A stretch of DNA of 64,000 bases from Trujillonella endophytica (GTDB lineage: Bacteria > Actinomycetota > Actinomycetes > Mycobacteriales > Geodermatophilaceae), in contig NZ_FOEE01000002.1 of assembly GCF_900110555.1 (NCBI RefSeq), positions 124,001 to 188,000 of the forward strand. The letters run 5' to 3'. Below are positions 16,118 through 25,100 of the stretch, piece by piece. Each line of letters begins with the position of its first letter. The stretch's first letter is position 1. The notes under the pieces were generated by a model. The model saw only the letters and a list, made by a program, of their open reading frames with translations. It did no database searches and was not told the origin of the DNA. The position numbers and the translations under genes are program-made.

Positions 16118-17125
16118 TCACGTGAGTCCGGCCAGCCACTCGATGATCGAGGGCACGCACTTGGTGCGCGCCTGGCGGCCGATGAAGAGTCCTGCGTGAC
16201 CGGCCGGCAGGACGAGAGTGGTGAGATCGGCGTTGGAGAGCAGCTCTGCGAGGGGTGCGCTCGCCTCTGGCGGAACCAGGTGGTCCTTGGCACCCACGAC
16301 GCTCAGGACCGGGCACCGGACGTCGCCGAGACTGACGATCCGGTCGCCGACGGGAGCCGTGCCGCCGAGTGGGGCGCCTCCGGCGATGTAGTCGGTCGCG
16401 AGCTGACGGAACGCGGTGCCGGGGAAGGGGATGTGGTCGTTCGACCAACCCACCAGGGCGTTGTGGGCGGACAACGCCTCGTCGTCGGCCAGGCTCTGCC
16501 AGAGGTTCGAGTAGGTGGCGAGCGGAGCTGTCGGCTTGACGATGCGCAGGCTCTCCATGACCAACGACGCAGGGACGTTCCCGGTCTCGTCGACCAGGTC
16601 GTCCGGTCGGAGTCGCCCCTCCGCCAGCATCGTCGTCATGGGGCTGAGGTCCCGGAGCTTCACCGGGGTGGCCAGCGCGACGATGTTGCGCACCGGCATC
16701 TGCGGGTTGCCTGCCGTCGACAACAGGGCCAGCAGGGCCCCCATGCAGTACCCGAAGAGGGTGACGTCAGCCGACTGGGCGACACATGCTGCCGCCTCCA
16801 CGGCGCGAGGGAGGTAGTGGTCGGTGTAGCGGTCGATCCCGTTGTGCGCGTCGACCGGCTCCGGGATCCCCCAGTCGAGCAGGAAGACGTCGTGCCCGGC
16901 GTCCAGCAGGTCCTGCACCAGGCTGCTGCCGGGGCGGAGGTCGAAGACGTACGGCTTCGTCACGAGGCTCATGACGAGCACGATCGGGACCATCCCCGCC
17001 CGCTCCTCGCCGTGATATCGGTAGAGCACCACGTTGTCACGGCGCCACACCTCGGAACTGGGTGTCACCGCCAGCGGTCCCGTGGCCAGGCCGCCGACGT
17101 GTCGCAGTCCGTTGCGCGTCCGCAC
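16118..17125 (-). CDS. phaC: PhaC-like polyhydroxyalkanoate synthase subunit / hydrolase
   Basis: A 335-aa protein of the class III PHA synthase PhaC type. The lipase-like box has Cys as nucleophile (LFGYCMGALLAL), the acid is in VVGAKDHLVPPE, and the His in PAGHAGLFIG. The substrate-pocket strands (PIVLVMSLVTKPYVFDL, DVFLLDWG) match the family. The start is uncertain: GTG 17125 is the first canonical start, yet the in-frame codons upstream (17126-17194, ending ...DLLSRVTRELQRIQ) look like a genuine PhaC N-terminus but contain no ATG, GTG or TTG. Either a rare start codon or a small indel is involved. The small gene just upstream would supply the second subunit. Confidence 0.75.
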   Translation of the reverse strand: MRTRNGLRHVGGLATGPLAVTPSSEVWRRDNVVLYRYHGEERAGMVPIVLVMSLVTKPYVFDLRPGSSLVQDLLDAGHDVFLLDWGIPEPVDAHNGIDRYTDHYLPRAVEAAACVAQSADVTLFGYCMGALLALLSTAGNPQMPVRNIVALATPVKLRDLSPMTTMLAEGRLRPDDLVDETGNVPASLVMESLRIVKPTAPLATYSNLWQSLADDEALSAHNALVGWSNDHIPFPGTAFRQLATDYIAGGAPLGGTAPVGDRIVSLGDVRCPVLSVVGAKDHLVPPEASAPLAELLSNADLTTLVLPAGHAGLFIGRQARTKCVPSIIEWLAGLT

Positions 17126-17192
17126 CTGGATGCGCTGCAGTTCCCGGGTGACCCGCGACAGCAGGTCAGGAGAACTCGCCGGCGTCAGCGGG

Positions 17193-17522
17193 TCACCCCT
17201 CGCTCCGGGGCGCCGGCGGCTCGAGATCGGTCTCGACCGGGAGTCGCTCCTTCACCTGGTCATCGAGGCTGCGAACGCGGTTCTCCACCGCGGCGATCAC
17301 ACTGAGCAGTCGATTGACGTCGCTGGCCGTCGGCAGGTTCAACGCGTGCAGGAACCGCCGCGACGTCCGCTCCGTCCTCCGGCGGATCGCCTTCCGGGTC
17401 TGCTGGAACAGGCCCAGCGCGATGGCGAGGGCCTCGTGCTGCGAGACCCCTTCCAGGACCGGCGCGGCTACCCGGTCGGCTGCTTCCACCCCACGGCGCC
17501 ACAGGGGCTTGCTGGTCGTCAT
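17193..17522 (-). CDS. Small PHA-associated protein (PhaE/phasin-like)
   Basis: A 109-aa, largely helical protein. The C-terminal half LNLPTASDVNRLLSVIAAVE, continuing with NRVRSLDDQV, is a coiled-coil segment typical of PhaE/PhaR-type synthase partners and phasins (LNLPSRSDVNRLLERL...). It sits directly before the PhaC-like gene and is the first gene of the leftward operon ending at 12971. A perfect palindrome at 17590-17601 lies 68 nt upstream. It is shorter than classic PhaE, so it may be a reduced subunit or granule-binding phasin. Confidence 0.65.
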   Translation of the reverse strand: MTTSKPLWRRGVEAADRVAAPVLEGVSQHEALAIALGLFQQTRKAIRRRTERTSRRFLHALNLPTASDVNRLLSVIAAVENRVRSLDDQVKERLPVETDLEPPAPRSEG

Positions 17523-17589
17523 TCGTCCAGAGCCTCCTTGCCACCGCTCTGGAAGTGGTCCGCGGACGACCTCTCCGGCTGCCGATGTA

Positions 17590-17601
17590 TAGCGAGCGCT
17601 A
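17590..17601. promoter_or_regulatory. Perfect palindrome TAGCG-AG-CGCTA (TetR-type operator candidate)
   Basis: A perfect 5+2+5 palindrome 68 nt upstream of the first gene of the PHA operon. It is one of the recurrent motif set. Confidence 0.5.
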
Positions 17602-17808
17602 ATGTAGGCGGCCGCACAACGTCATGCAACCCCGAGGCGCATGCGGCCCGAACGAGCGCCGCTGGACCGCCCGGGACGGCGACCTCGGACGAGGGCGCCG
17701 CCGCCCCCTGGCCGGGCACCCGCCGCCGGGAGAGTCTGGAGGTCGACTGCCCGGCCCGGACGATCCGGCCGATCTCGACGGACCGCCGGTCCCGGTACCT
17801 TCGACACC

Positions 17809-18219
17809 GTGATCGCCCGGGTCGTCGACGAGCCGCTGTCAGTCGCCCAGCACGAGGATGCAGTCGCCGACGAAGCCGCCGGCGCCGTCGTCTGCTTCGC
17901 CGGTGTGGTCCGTGACCACGACGGCGGTCGGTCGGTGACCGAGCTCGAGTACGTCGGCCACCCCACCGCCGCCGACGTCATCCGGGGACTCGCTGAGGAG
18001 TTCGCTGCCCGGCCCGGGGTGCAGGCGGTCGCGGTCTCGCACCGGATCGGCCTGCTCGGCATCGGCGACGTCGCCCTGGCCTGCGCGGTCAGCGCCGCTC
18101 ACCGGGACGCGGCCTTCACCGCCTGCGCTGAGCTCGTCGACGAGGTGAAGAAGCGGCTGCCCATCTGGAAGCGGCAGGTATTCGCCGACGGCGAAGAGCA
18201 ATGGGTGGCCTGCCCCTGA
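17809..18219 (+). CDS. moaE: Molybdopterin synthase catalytic subunit
   Basis: A 136-aa MoaE. GAVVCFAGVVRDHDGGRSVT near residue 25, LEYVGHP, and AVAVSHRIGLLGIGDVALAC are all family signatures. The C-terminal ELVDEVKKRLPIWKRQVFAD contains the active-site lysines. It converts cyclic pyranopterin monophosphate to molybdopterin with MoaD as sulfur carrier. The GTG at 17809 was chosen because the fold begins there; the longer open frame upstream is rich in Arg/Pro and looks non-coding. It converges on moaD/moaA. Confidence 0.9.
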   Translation: MIARVVDEPLSVAQHEDAVADEAAGAVVCFAGVVRDHDGGRSVTELEYVGHPTAADVIRGLAEEFAARPGVQAVAVSHRIGLLGIGDVALACAVSAAHRDAAFTACAELVDEVKKRLPIWKRQVFADGEEQWVACP

Positions 18220-18467
18220 CGCGTCAGCGGAGGGCCCGGCGACGGGTCCATCCCCGGTGCGAGCGGACTGCTGTGCATCCGGGGCCGCCCTCTCTCCACC
18301 GCACCGGTAGGACCGGACGGTGCCCTCGACGTCGTACGCCGCCTGCTCAGCGCCGCGACCGTGTCCGCTGCGTCCCCCCGCATTGCCCGAAGACCTGCGC
18401 GGCGCGGCGGCTTGGGGGCCTTCCACCTCCCCCGAACCCGTTCATCCGCCCGCAGGTCGGTCGTCGG

Positions 18468-18716
18468 TCATCCGCCGGCAAAGGGTGGCAGCACGTCGAC
18501 GACGGTGCCCGGGGCCAGTGCCAGGCCGGGGTCGCGTGCCTGCTGGCCGTCGACCAGGAACGAGCAGGCGGTGAGCACCTTCTCCAGCCGGGGGCCGTGC
18601 GCGTCGGCGATCTGGCGGACCAGGTCGGCGAGCGTGGCTGCCGTCCGGTCCTCGGTCTCCACGCCGGCCGCGGCGCGGGCGCCGGCGAAGTAGCGGACGG
18701 TGACAGCCGAGCTCAC
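18468..18716 (-). CDS. moaD: Molybdopterin synthase sulfur-carrier subunit
   Basis: An 82-aa ubiquitin-like MoaD/ThiS-family protein. It opens with the first beta strand VTVRYFAGARAAAG and ends in PPFAGG, whose terminal Gly-Gly is adenylated and thiocarboxylated to donate sulfur. The GTG at 18716 lies 5 nt after the moaA stop. The closeness to moaA and the facing moaE favour MoaD over ThiS. Confidence 0.88.
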   Translation of the reverse strand: MSSAVTVRYFAGARAAAGVETEDRTAATLADLVRQIADAHGPRLEKVLTACSFLVDGQQARDPGLALAPGTVVDVLPPFAGG

Positions 18717-18721
18717 GGGAC

Positions 18722-19774
18722 TCAGCCGCCGATCGCCGACATGGGCCGGGTGGGCTGCAGGAAGCTCGGGTCGTCGATCCCGTGACCGGGCAGCTTGCTC
18801 AGGGTGGCGATCCGCCAGCGGTCGGCGATCTCGTCGTCGGTGGCACCCGACCGCAGCGCCGCCCGCAGGTCGGACTCCTCGCGGGCGAAGAGGCAGTTGC
18901 GGATCTGGCCGTCGGCGGTCAGCCGGGTGCGGTCGCAGGTGCCGCAGAACGACCGGGTGACCGAGGCGATGATCCCGACCGTGGACGGTCCGCCGTCGAC
19001 CAGCCAGCGCTCCGCGGGGGCCGAGCCGCGTGCCTCGGTGTCCGGCGTGAGCGTGTGGGCGACGGAGAGGCGCTCGAGGATGTCCTCGGCGGTGACCATC
19101 CGGCCGCGGGTCCAGGCGTGGTGGGCGTCCAGCGGCATCTGCTCGATGAACCGCAGCTGGTAGCCGTGCTCCAGGCAGTAGTCCAGCAGCGGGACGGCGT
19201 CGACGTCGTTGATCCCGTGCAGCAGGACGGCGTTGACCTTGACCGGCGTCAGCCCGGCGTCCTGAGCGGCGGCCATCCCGGCGAGGACGTCGCCGAGCCG
19301 GTCGCGCATGGTCAGCTGCTTGAACCGGACCGGGTCCAGGGTGTCGAGGCTGACGTTGATCCGGTCCAGCCCGGCCTCGGCCAGTGCGGGGGCGACCCGG
19401 GCCAGGCCGATCGCGTTCGTGGTGAGGCTGACCTCGGGGCGGGGCCGCAGGGCGGTGGCGGCCGCGACGATGCCGGGCAGGCCCGGGCGCAGCAGCGGCT
19501 CGCCGCCGGTGAAGCGGACCTCGCGGACACCGAGGCGCTCCACGCCGATGCGCACCAGCCGGACGATCTCCTCGTCGGTCAGCACCTCGACCTTGGGCAG
19601 CCAGTCCAGCCCCTCGGGCGGCATGCAGTACGTGCAGCGCAGGTTGCACCGGTCGGTCAGCGAGACCCGCAGATCGGTGGCGGTCCGGCCGTAGCGGTCG
19701 ACCAGCCCGCCGGTGCCCGGCGCCGGGTCGGCGCGGCGGAGCACCGGGTCCGGGAGCGGGCTCGACGAGGTCAC
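18722..19774 (-). CDS. moaA: GTP 3',8-cyclase (molybdenum cofactor biosynthesis)
   Basis: A 350-aa radical SAM enzyme that converts GTP to 3',8-cyclo-GTP with MoaC. The SAM cluster motif CNLRCTYC is followed by MPPEGLDWLP; the C-terminal second cluster is visible as SFCGTCDRTRLTADGQIRNC, and the chain ends in Gly-Gly, required for activity in the family. GTG 19774 gives the usual distance to the conserved GLVDRYGR; an ATG 10 codons upstream (19804) is possible. Neither has a strong ribosome-binding site, so translation may be leaderless. Confidence 0.92.
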   Translation of the reverse strand: MTSSSPLPDPVLRRADPAPGTGGLVDRYGRTATDLRVSLTDRCNLRCTYCMPPEGLDWLPKVEVLTDEEIVRLVRIGVERLGVREVRFTGGEPLLRPGLPGIVAAATALRPRPEVSLTTNAIGLARVAPALAEAGLDRINVSLDTLDPVRFKQLTMRDRLGDVLAGMAAAQDAGLTPVKVNAVLLHGINDVDAVPLLDYCLEHGYQLRFIEQMPLDAHHAWTRGRMVTAEDILERLSVAHTLTPDTEARGSAPAERWLVDGGPSTVGIIASVTRSFCGTCDRTRLTADGQIRNCLFAREESDLRAALRSGATDDEIADRWRIATLSKLPGHGIDDPSFLQPTRPMSAIGG

Positions 19775-19987
19775 GAGCCCGAATGTAGTGCCGCGCGGGG
19801 ACATCGTGCCGGGTCGAGACCCCCCCGGAGGGCGGGCCTGTTCCGGGGGCAGGACGAACCCGTCAGCGTCCACCGCTCAATGTCGGGGCAGCACCGGTGC
19901 CGACAACGCAACAGTGCTGGATGTGCTGCGGCCGTCTGACCTCGCTAGGTTCGGCAGAGCCTGTCCGCCGTCGCAGTAGGAGGGCCC

Positions 19988-20332
19988 GTGTCCGAGTACC
20001 TGCCACGCATCTACGTCGACTTCACCGAGCAATTTCCCGATGTTGCGGAGGCCCAGGGCGCGCTGGCTCGCACGGTCCGCGACCGCTGCCCCTTCGACCA
20101 CAAGACCGATCGACTGATCACATTGGCTCTCGCCGTGGGAGCCCAAGCCGAGGGAGCTGTGCGCTCCAATGTCCGCAAGGCACTGGAACACGGCGCCACC
20201 GTCGACGAGATCCAGGCCGTCGCCCTGGCGGCCATCACGACGTGCGGTTTTCCCACCGCAGTCGCCGCCCTGCGCTGGATCGACGAGGTGGTCTCTGCGG
20301 GTGATGCACCCCGCGGTGACGCCGCCCCGTAG
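19988..20332 (+). CDS. Carboxymuconolactone decarboxylase / AhpD-like protein
   Basis: A 114-aa protein of the CMD/AhpD helical family. KTDRLITLALAVGAQAEGAV, followed by VRKALEHGATVDEIQAVALA, is the typical core. The redox CxxC of true AhpD is missing; single cysteines occur in DRCPF and TTCGF. It may therefore be a decarboxylase-fold protein or a non-peroxidatic relative. GTG 19988 is supported by AGGAGG a few bases upstream. It stands alone between moaA and the GreA-like gene. Confidence 0.8.
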   Translation: MSEYLPRIYVDFTEQFPDVAEAQGALARTVRDRCPFDHKTDRLITLALAVGAQAEGAVRSNVRKALEHGATVDEIQAVALAAITTCGFPTAVAALRWIDEVVSAGDAPRGDAAP

Positions 20333-20624
20333 CGGCTGAGAACCGGACCTCCTCGGGGGGCGAGGGCTCAGGGGTGCAGCGGCTCGACGTGTCGTCTCGC
20401 GTCGAGCAGCTCACTCCTCGGGACTCGGCGCAGACCCAGTCCCTGTTCCCGGTGAGCGTCGGGGGCGCTCCGCGCCCCGCCAGCAAGGGCGCTCCGACTC
20501 AGCCTTCGGCAGTCAGCCCTCGTGAACCGGGTCGAGGGTATGGAGCCCGGGACCAAGGTGCGGGAAGCTCGTGTTCTCCGCCCGCCGCAAGCGCGCCATG
20601 GCGCAGGTTCGGTGTGCGCCCCCG

Positions 20625-21155
20625 TCAGGGGGCGAACCGCTCGACAGCGACGACGTCGACTGTGATGTCCCGGCCGTTGGGGACCTGGTACGTCACCGTC
20701 GCGCCTGGTGCCGAGCCGAGGACGGCCGCACCCAACGCAGACGTCGGCGAGTGCACGGTGAGGTCGGTGATGCCGGCGAACTCTCGGGAGCCGAGGAGGA
20801 ACTTCTCGGTGTTGTCATCGCCCTGGAGGCGGATCGTGATGACCGTCCCGGTCGCCGCGTGGGTGGCCTCGGTGGGGGCGTCGCCGACGTTCGCCCAGTG
20901 CAGGATGTGGGAGAGCTGCCGGATGCGGCCCTCCTGCGTGCCCTGCTCGTCCTTGGCGGCGTGGTAGCCGCTGTTCTTCTCGAGATCGCCCTCCTCACGG
21001 CGGGCGTTGATCTCGGCGGCCATGGCCGGGCGGTTCGCCACCAGCTGGTCGAGCTCGGCCTTCAGCCGGTCGTGGGCCTCCTGGGTCAGCCAGATGCCCT
21101 GCTCGAATCCCAGCTCGTACTCAGAGGGAACGGTCACGAGGGGGTTCTCCTGCAC
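20625..21155 (-). CDS. GreA/GreB-type transcription elongation factor
   Basis: A 176-aa Gre factor: an N-terminal coiled coil with REEGDLEKNSGYHAAKDEQG at the tip (the acidic residues that reach into the RNA polymerase secondary channel), then a C-terminal FKBP-like domain with DLTVHSPTSALGAAVLG and VTYQVPNG. Gre proteins stimulate cleavage of backtracked transcripts. The canonical LKENAEYHAA has become LEKNSGYHAA, so this may be a paralogue rather than the housekeeping GreA. Confidence 0.8.
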   Translation of the reverse strand: MQENPLVTVPSEYELGFEQGIWLTQEAHDRLKAELDQLVANRPAMAAEINARREEGDLEKNSGYHAAKDEQGTQEGRIRQLSHILHWANVGDAPTEATHAATGTVITIRLQGDDNTEKFLLGSREFAGITDLTVHSPTSALGAAVLGSAPGATVTYQVPNGRDITVDVVAVERFAP

Positions 21156-21264
21156 CTCGGGGTAGCCGTCCGGTCGGACGGCCAGTGAGCATCTCCATCA
21201 TCACTCGCTATGGCACCGCTGCGACGACGATCGAGCGCGCACACGTGGCGCACCGCCGACTCAC

Positions 21265-21330
21265 AGCAGTCGGTTGAGCTCGCCCAGGGCTCCTGAGCCA
21301 GTCCCTCCACGTCGGCGGCGGTCAACTCGG
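21265..21330 (-). pseudogene. Short relic of a pyruvate-carboxylase-like coding segment
   Basis: About 66 bp match the interior of pyc at 22681-22746 on the same strand, including a 22-bp identical block and a 1-nt gap. The shared reading is ELTAAD-EGLAQEP; the gap shifts the frame just after it. No other pyc sequence is recognisable around it. It may be a residual duplication or remains of a second carboxylase gene. Confidence 0.5.
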
Positions 21331-21414
21331 CCGGATCAGACGAGAAATCCCCGACACCAGGTCCCGTCCCGACCAACCGCGGCGCCGGATCGCCGAGGAC
21401 CGCTTGGTGAGCGA

Positions 21415-21741
21415 TCAGTGCCCTTCGCCCTGGGGCGGCAGGGCCGCGACCAGCGGGTGGTCCTTGGCGATCTTGCCGGTCTTGGCGGCGCCGCCGGGGC
21501 TGCCCAGGTCGGAGAAGAACTCCACGTTGGCGTTGTAGAAGTCCTTCCACTTGTCCGGGACGTCGTCCTCGTAGTAGATGGCCTCCACCGGGCAGACCGG
21601 CTCGCACGCACCACAGTCGACGCACTCGTCGGGGTGGATGTAGAGCATCCGGTCGCCCTCGTAGATGCAGTCCACCGGACACTCGTCGATGCACGCCTTG
21701 TCGAGGACATCGACACAGGCTTGGGTGATGACGTAGGTCAT
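21415..21741 (-). CDS. fdxA: 7Fe ferredoxin ([3Fe-4S][4Fe-4S])
   Basis: A 108-aa FdxA. ACVDVLDKACIDECPVDCIY carries the first cluster ligands, and CVDCGACEPVCPVEAIYYED the second set; the C-terminal extension about 45 residues long is normal for this class. ATG 21741 is preceded by AAGGAAGG at ideal spacing. It is a soluble low-potential electron carrier and a plausible partner of KorAB or of P450/reductase systems. Confidence 0.95.
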   Translation of the reverse strand: MTYVITQACVDVLDKACIDECPVDCIYEGDRMLYIHPDECVDCGACEPVCPVEAIYYEDDVPDKWKDFYNANVEFFSDLGSPGGAAKTGKIAKDHPLVAALPPQGEGH

Positions 21742-21858
21742 CGACCTTCCTTTCGCTTGAAGAACCCACCTCACGGGTGGGCGGCCCTCCGAGGCATGCC
21801 CGAGGACCCATGGATGGGGGGAGGGCAGCCGGGCAGTCGAACCCGGCGAAGGCAGCGC

Positions 21859-22068
21859 TCAGTCCTCCACGCGGAATCCCACCTTCATGGCGACCTGGAC
21901 ATGCGCGACCTCACCGTCGGCGACCTGTCCTCGGATTTCCTGGACCTCGAACCACTCGATGTTGCGGACGGTCTCCGCCGCCTTCCGCACGCCGGTGCGG
22001 ATGGCGTCGTCGACGCTGGTCGGACTGCTGCCGACGATCTCGGTCAAGCGGTACACGTGGTTGGTCAC
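21859..22068 (-). CDS. Dodecin flavin-storage protein
   Basis: A 69-aa dodecin. It starts MTNHVYRLTEIVGSSPTSVD and continues with IEWFEVQEIRGQV, the beta strand that packs flavins in the dodecameric shell, and ends HVQVAMKVGFRVED. It binds FMN, FAD or CoA and buffers free flavin. It lies alone between fdxA and pyc. Confidence 0.9.
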   Translation of the reverse strand: MTNHVYRLTEIVGSSPTSVDDAIRTGVRKAAETVRNIEWFEVQEIRGQVADGEVAHVQVAMKVGFRVED

Positions 22069-22172
22069 GGGCCCTTCTCCTCCCTGGCGACGCAGGTACT
22101 GCGCCCCGGTTCATCGTGGCCGCCGAGTGATCCCGGCGGAGTTCGTGCGTCCGCGTGTACGTACGGCGACGG

Positions 22173-25100
22173 TCAGGTTCTGAGCTCGACCACGACGAGG
22201 AGGTCTCCGCCCTCGACCTGCTGCACCGGGTTGATCGCCAGGCGACTGACGGTCCCGGCGACCGGGGCGCTGATGGTGGCCTCCATCTTCATCGCCTCGA
22301 TGGTGGCCACTGGCTGGCCCACCTCGACAGACTCGCCCTCCGCGACCTTGAGCGTGACTGCGCCGGCGAACGGAGCGCCGATCTGCCCAGGTCGACTTCG
22401 GTCGGCCTTCTCGACCGCCTTCACCCGCGCGTCGACGGAGTGGTCGCGGACCGCCACGGGCCGCAGCTGACCGTTGAGGGTGCACATGACGGTGCGCACG
22501 CCCCGCTCGTCCGGATCCGCGATGGCCTCGATGTTCATGAGGAGGGTGACGCCGGGCTCGATGTCGACGGCGTGCTCGACACCCGGACGCAGGCCGTAGA
22601 GGAACTCCTTCGTCGGGAGCACCGAGGTGTCGCCGAAGGTGCCACGGTGAGCCTCGTACTCACGGGTGGGCCCCGGGAACAGCAGCCGGTTGAGTGTCGC
22701 CCTGGGCTCCTGAGCCAGTCCCTCCTCGTCGGCCGCGGTCAGTTCCGCTGTCGGCCTGGACGGGCGCCGACCCTCGAGCGCCCGCGTCCGGAAGGGCTCG
22801 GGCCAGCCGCCAGGGGGGTCACCGAGCTCACCGCGGAGGAAGGCGATCACCGAGTCGGGCAGGTCGTGCCTGGCCGGGTCGGAGCCGAAGTCCTCGAGGT
22901 CGACACCCGCCCCGACCAGTTGCAGCGCCAGATCACCGACGACCTTCGAACTCGGCGTGACCTTGACCAGCCTGCCGAGGAGCGCATCGGCCCCCGCGTA
23001 GGCCTCCTCGACCTCCTCGAAGCGCTGGCCGAGACCGAGGGCGATCGCCTGCTGGCGCAGGTTGGACAGCTGCCCCCCCGGGATCTCGTGCGTGTAGACG
23101 CGCCCGGTCGGTGCCGGGAGCCCGGACTCGAACGGGGCGTAGAGCCGGCGGACCGCCTCCCAGTAGGGCTCCAGGTCGTTGACCGCCGCCAGGGAGAGAC
23201 CGGTGGCCCGCGCGGTGGCGTCGGTGGCCGCCACGATCGCCGACAGCGGTGGCTGACTCGTCGTGCCGGCCATCGAAGCCACTGCCCCGTCGACGGCGTC
23301 CACGCCCGCTTGCCAGGCGGCCAGCAGGGTGGCCAGCTGGCCACCCGCGGTGTCGTGCGTGTGCAGGTGCACCGGCAGCTCGAACCGCTGCCGCAGGGCG
23401 GTCACCAGGGTCGCGGCGGCCGGTGGGCGCAGCAGTCCGGCCATGTCCTTGATCGCCAGCACGTGCGCGCCGGCATCGACGATCTGCTCGGCCAGCCGCA
23501 GGTAGTAGTCCAGCGTGTACAGCCGCTCGCCCGGATCGGAGAGGTTGCCGGTGTAGCACAGCGCCACCTCCGCGACCGTCGTGCCGGAGGACCGGACCGC
23601 CTCGATCGCCGGCCGCATCTGGGCGACGTCGTTGAGCGCGTCGAAGATCCGGAACACATCGACGCCGGTCCTGGCGGCCTCGGCGACGAAGGCGTCGGTC
23701 ACCGCCTCCGGGTAGGGCGTGTAGCCGACGGTGTTGCGGCCGCGCAGCAGCATCTGCAGGCAGATGTTGGGCACGGCCGATCGCAGCGCCGCCAGCCGTT
23801 CCCACGGGTCCTCGTGGAGGAATCGCAGCGCCACGTCGTAGGTCGCTCCGCCCCAGCACTCCAGGGACAGCAGCTGCGGCGTCGTGCGGGCCACGTGGCC
23901 GGCGACGCCGAGGAGGTCCTTGGTCCGCACGCGCGTGGCGAGCAGGGACTGGTGGGCGTCCCGGAAGGTGGTATCGGTGACCGCGAGCTCCGTCTGCGCC
24001 CGGAGCCCCGCGGCGAATCCCTCCGGCCCCAGCGCGAGCAGACGCTGCCGCGAGCCGTCGGGCGCCGGACTCCGCAGGTCCGCCGGCGGGAGCTTCTCCA
24101 CCGGGTCGACGACGTGCGGGCGGTCGCCGTGAGGCCGGTTCACCGTCACGTCGGCCAGATACGTCAGCAGCTTGGTCCCCCGGTCCGCCGAGCTGCGTGC
24201 GGTGAGCAGGTGTGGCCTGCTCTCGATGAAGGACGTGGTCACCCGGCCGGCGCGGAAGTCCGGGTCGTCCAGCACCGCGGCGAGGAACGGGATGTTGGTC
24301 GCCACCCCGCGGATGCGGAACTCCGCCACCGCCCGCCGCGCCCTCGCGACCGCGGTCTCGAGATCCCGGCCCCGGCAGGTGAGCTTCACCAGCAGGGAGT
24401 CGAAGTGCGCCTCCACCTGACCACCCAGGGACGCGCCGCCGTCCAACCGGATGCCGGCGCCGCCGGGCGACCGGTACGTGGTGATCCGGCCGGTGTCCGG
24501 CCGGAAACCGTTCGTCGGGTCCTCGGTGGTGATCCGGCACTGCAGCGCCGCCCCGCGCACCCGGATGGTCTGCTGGGACAGTCCGAGGTCCTCGAGCGTC
24601 TCCCCGGCCGCGATCCGGAGCTGCGCGGACACGAGGTCGACGTCGGTGACCTCTTCGGTGACCGTGTGCTCGACCTGGATCCGTGGGTTCATCTCGATGA
24701 ACACGTGCCGTCCGGCCGCGTCGACCAGGAACTCCACCGTTCCGGCGTTGACGTAGCCGATCTGTTCGGCGAACCGGACGGCGTCGGCGCAGATCCGCTC
24801 ACGCAGGGCCGGGTCCAGGTCGGGTGCCGGCGCCAGCTCGACCACCTTCTGGTGACGTCGCTGCACGGAACAGTCGCGCTCGAACAGGTGGACGACGTTG
24901 CCCGCGGCGTCGGCGAGGATCTGCACCTCGATGTGCCGAGGATCGATGACGGCCTGCTCGAGGAAGACGGTCGGATCGCCGAAGGCCGACTCCGCTTCCC
25001 GCATCGCCGCTCGGATCGCCCCGACGAGGTCCTCCGGCTCCGCCACGCGGCGCATCCCGCGACCGCCACCGCCGGCGACGGCCTTGACGAAGACCGGGAA

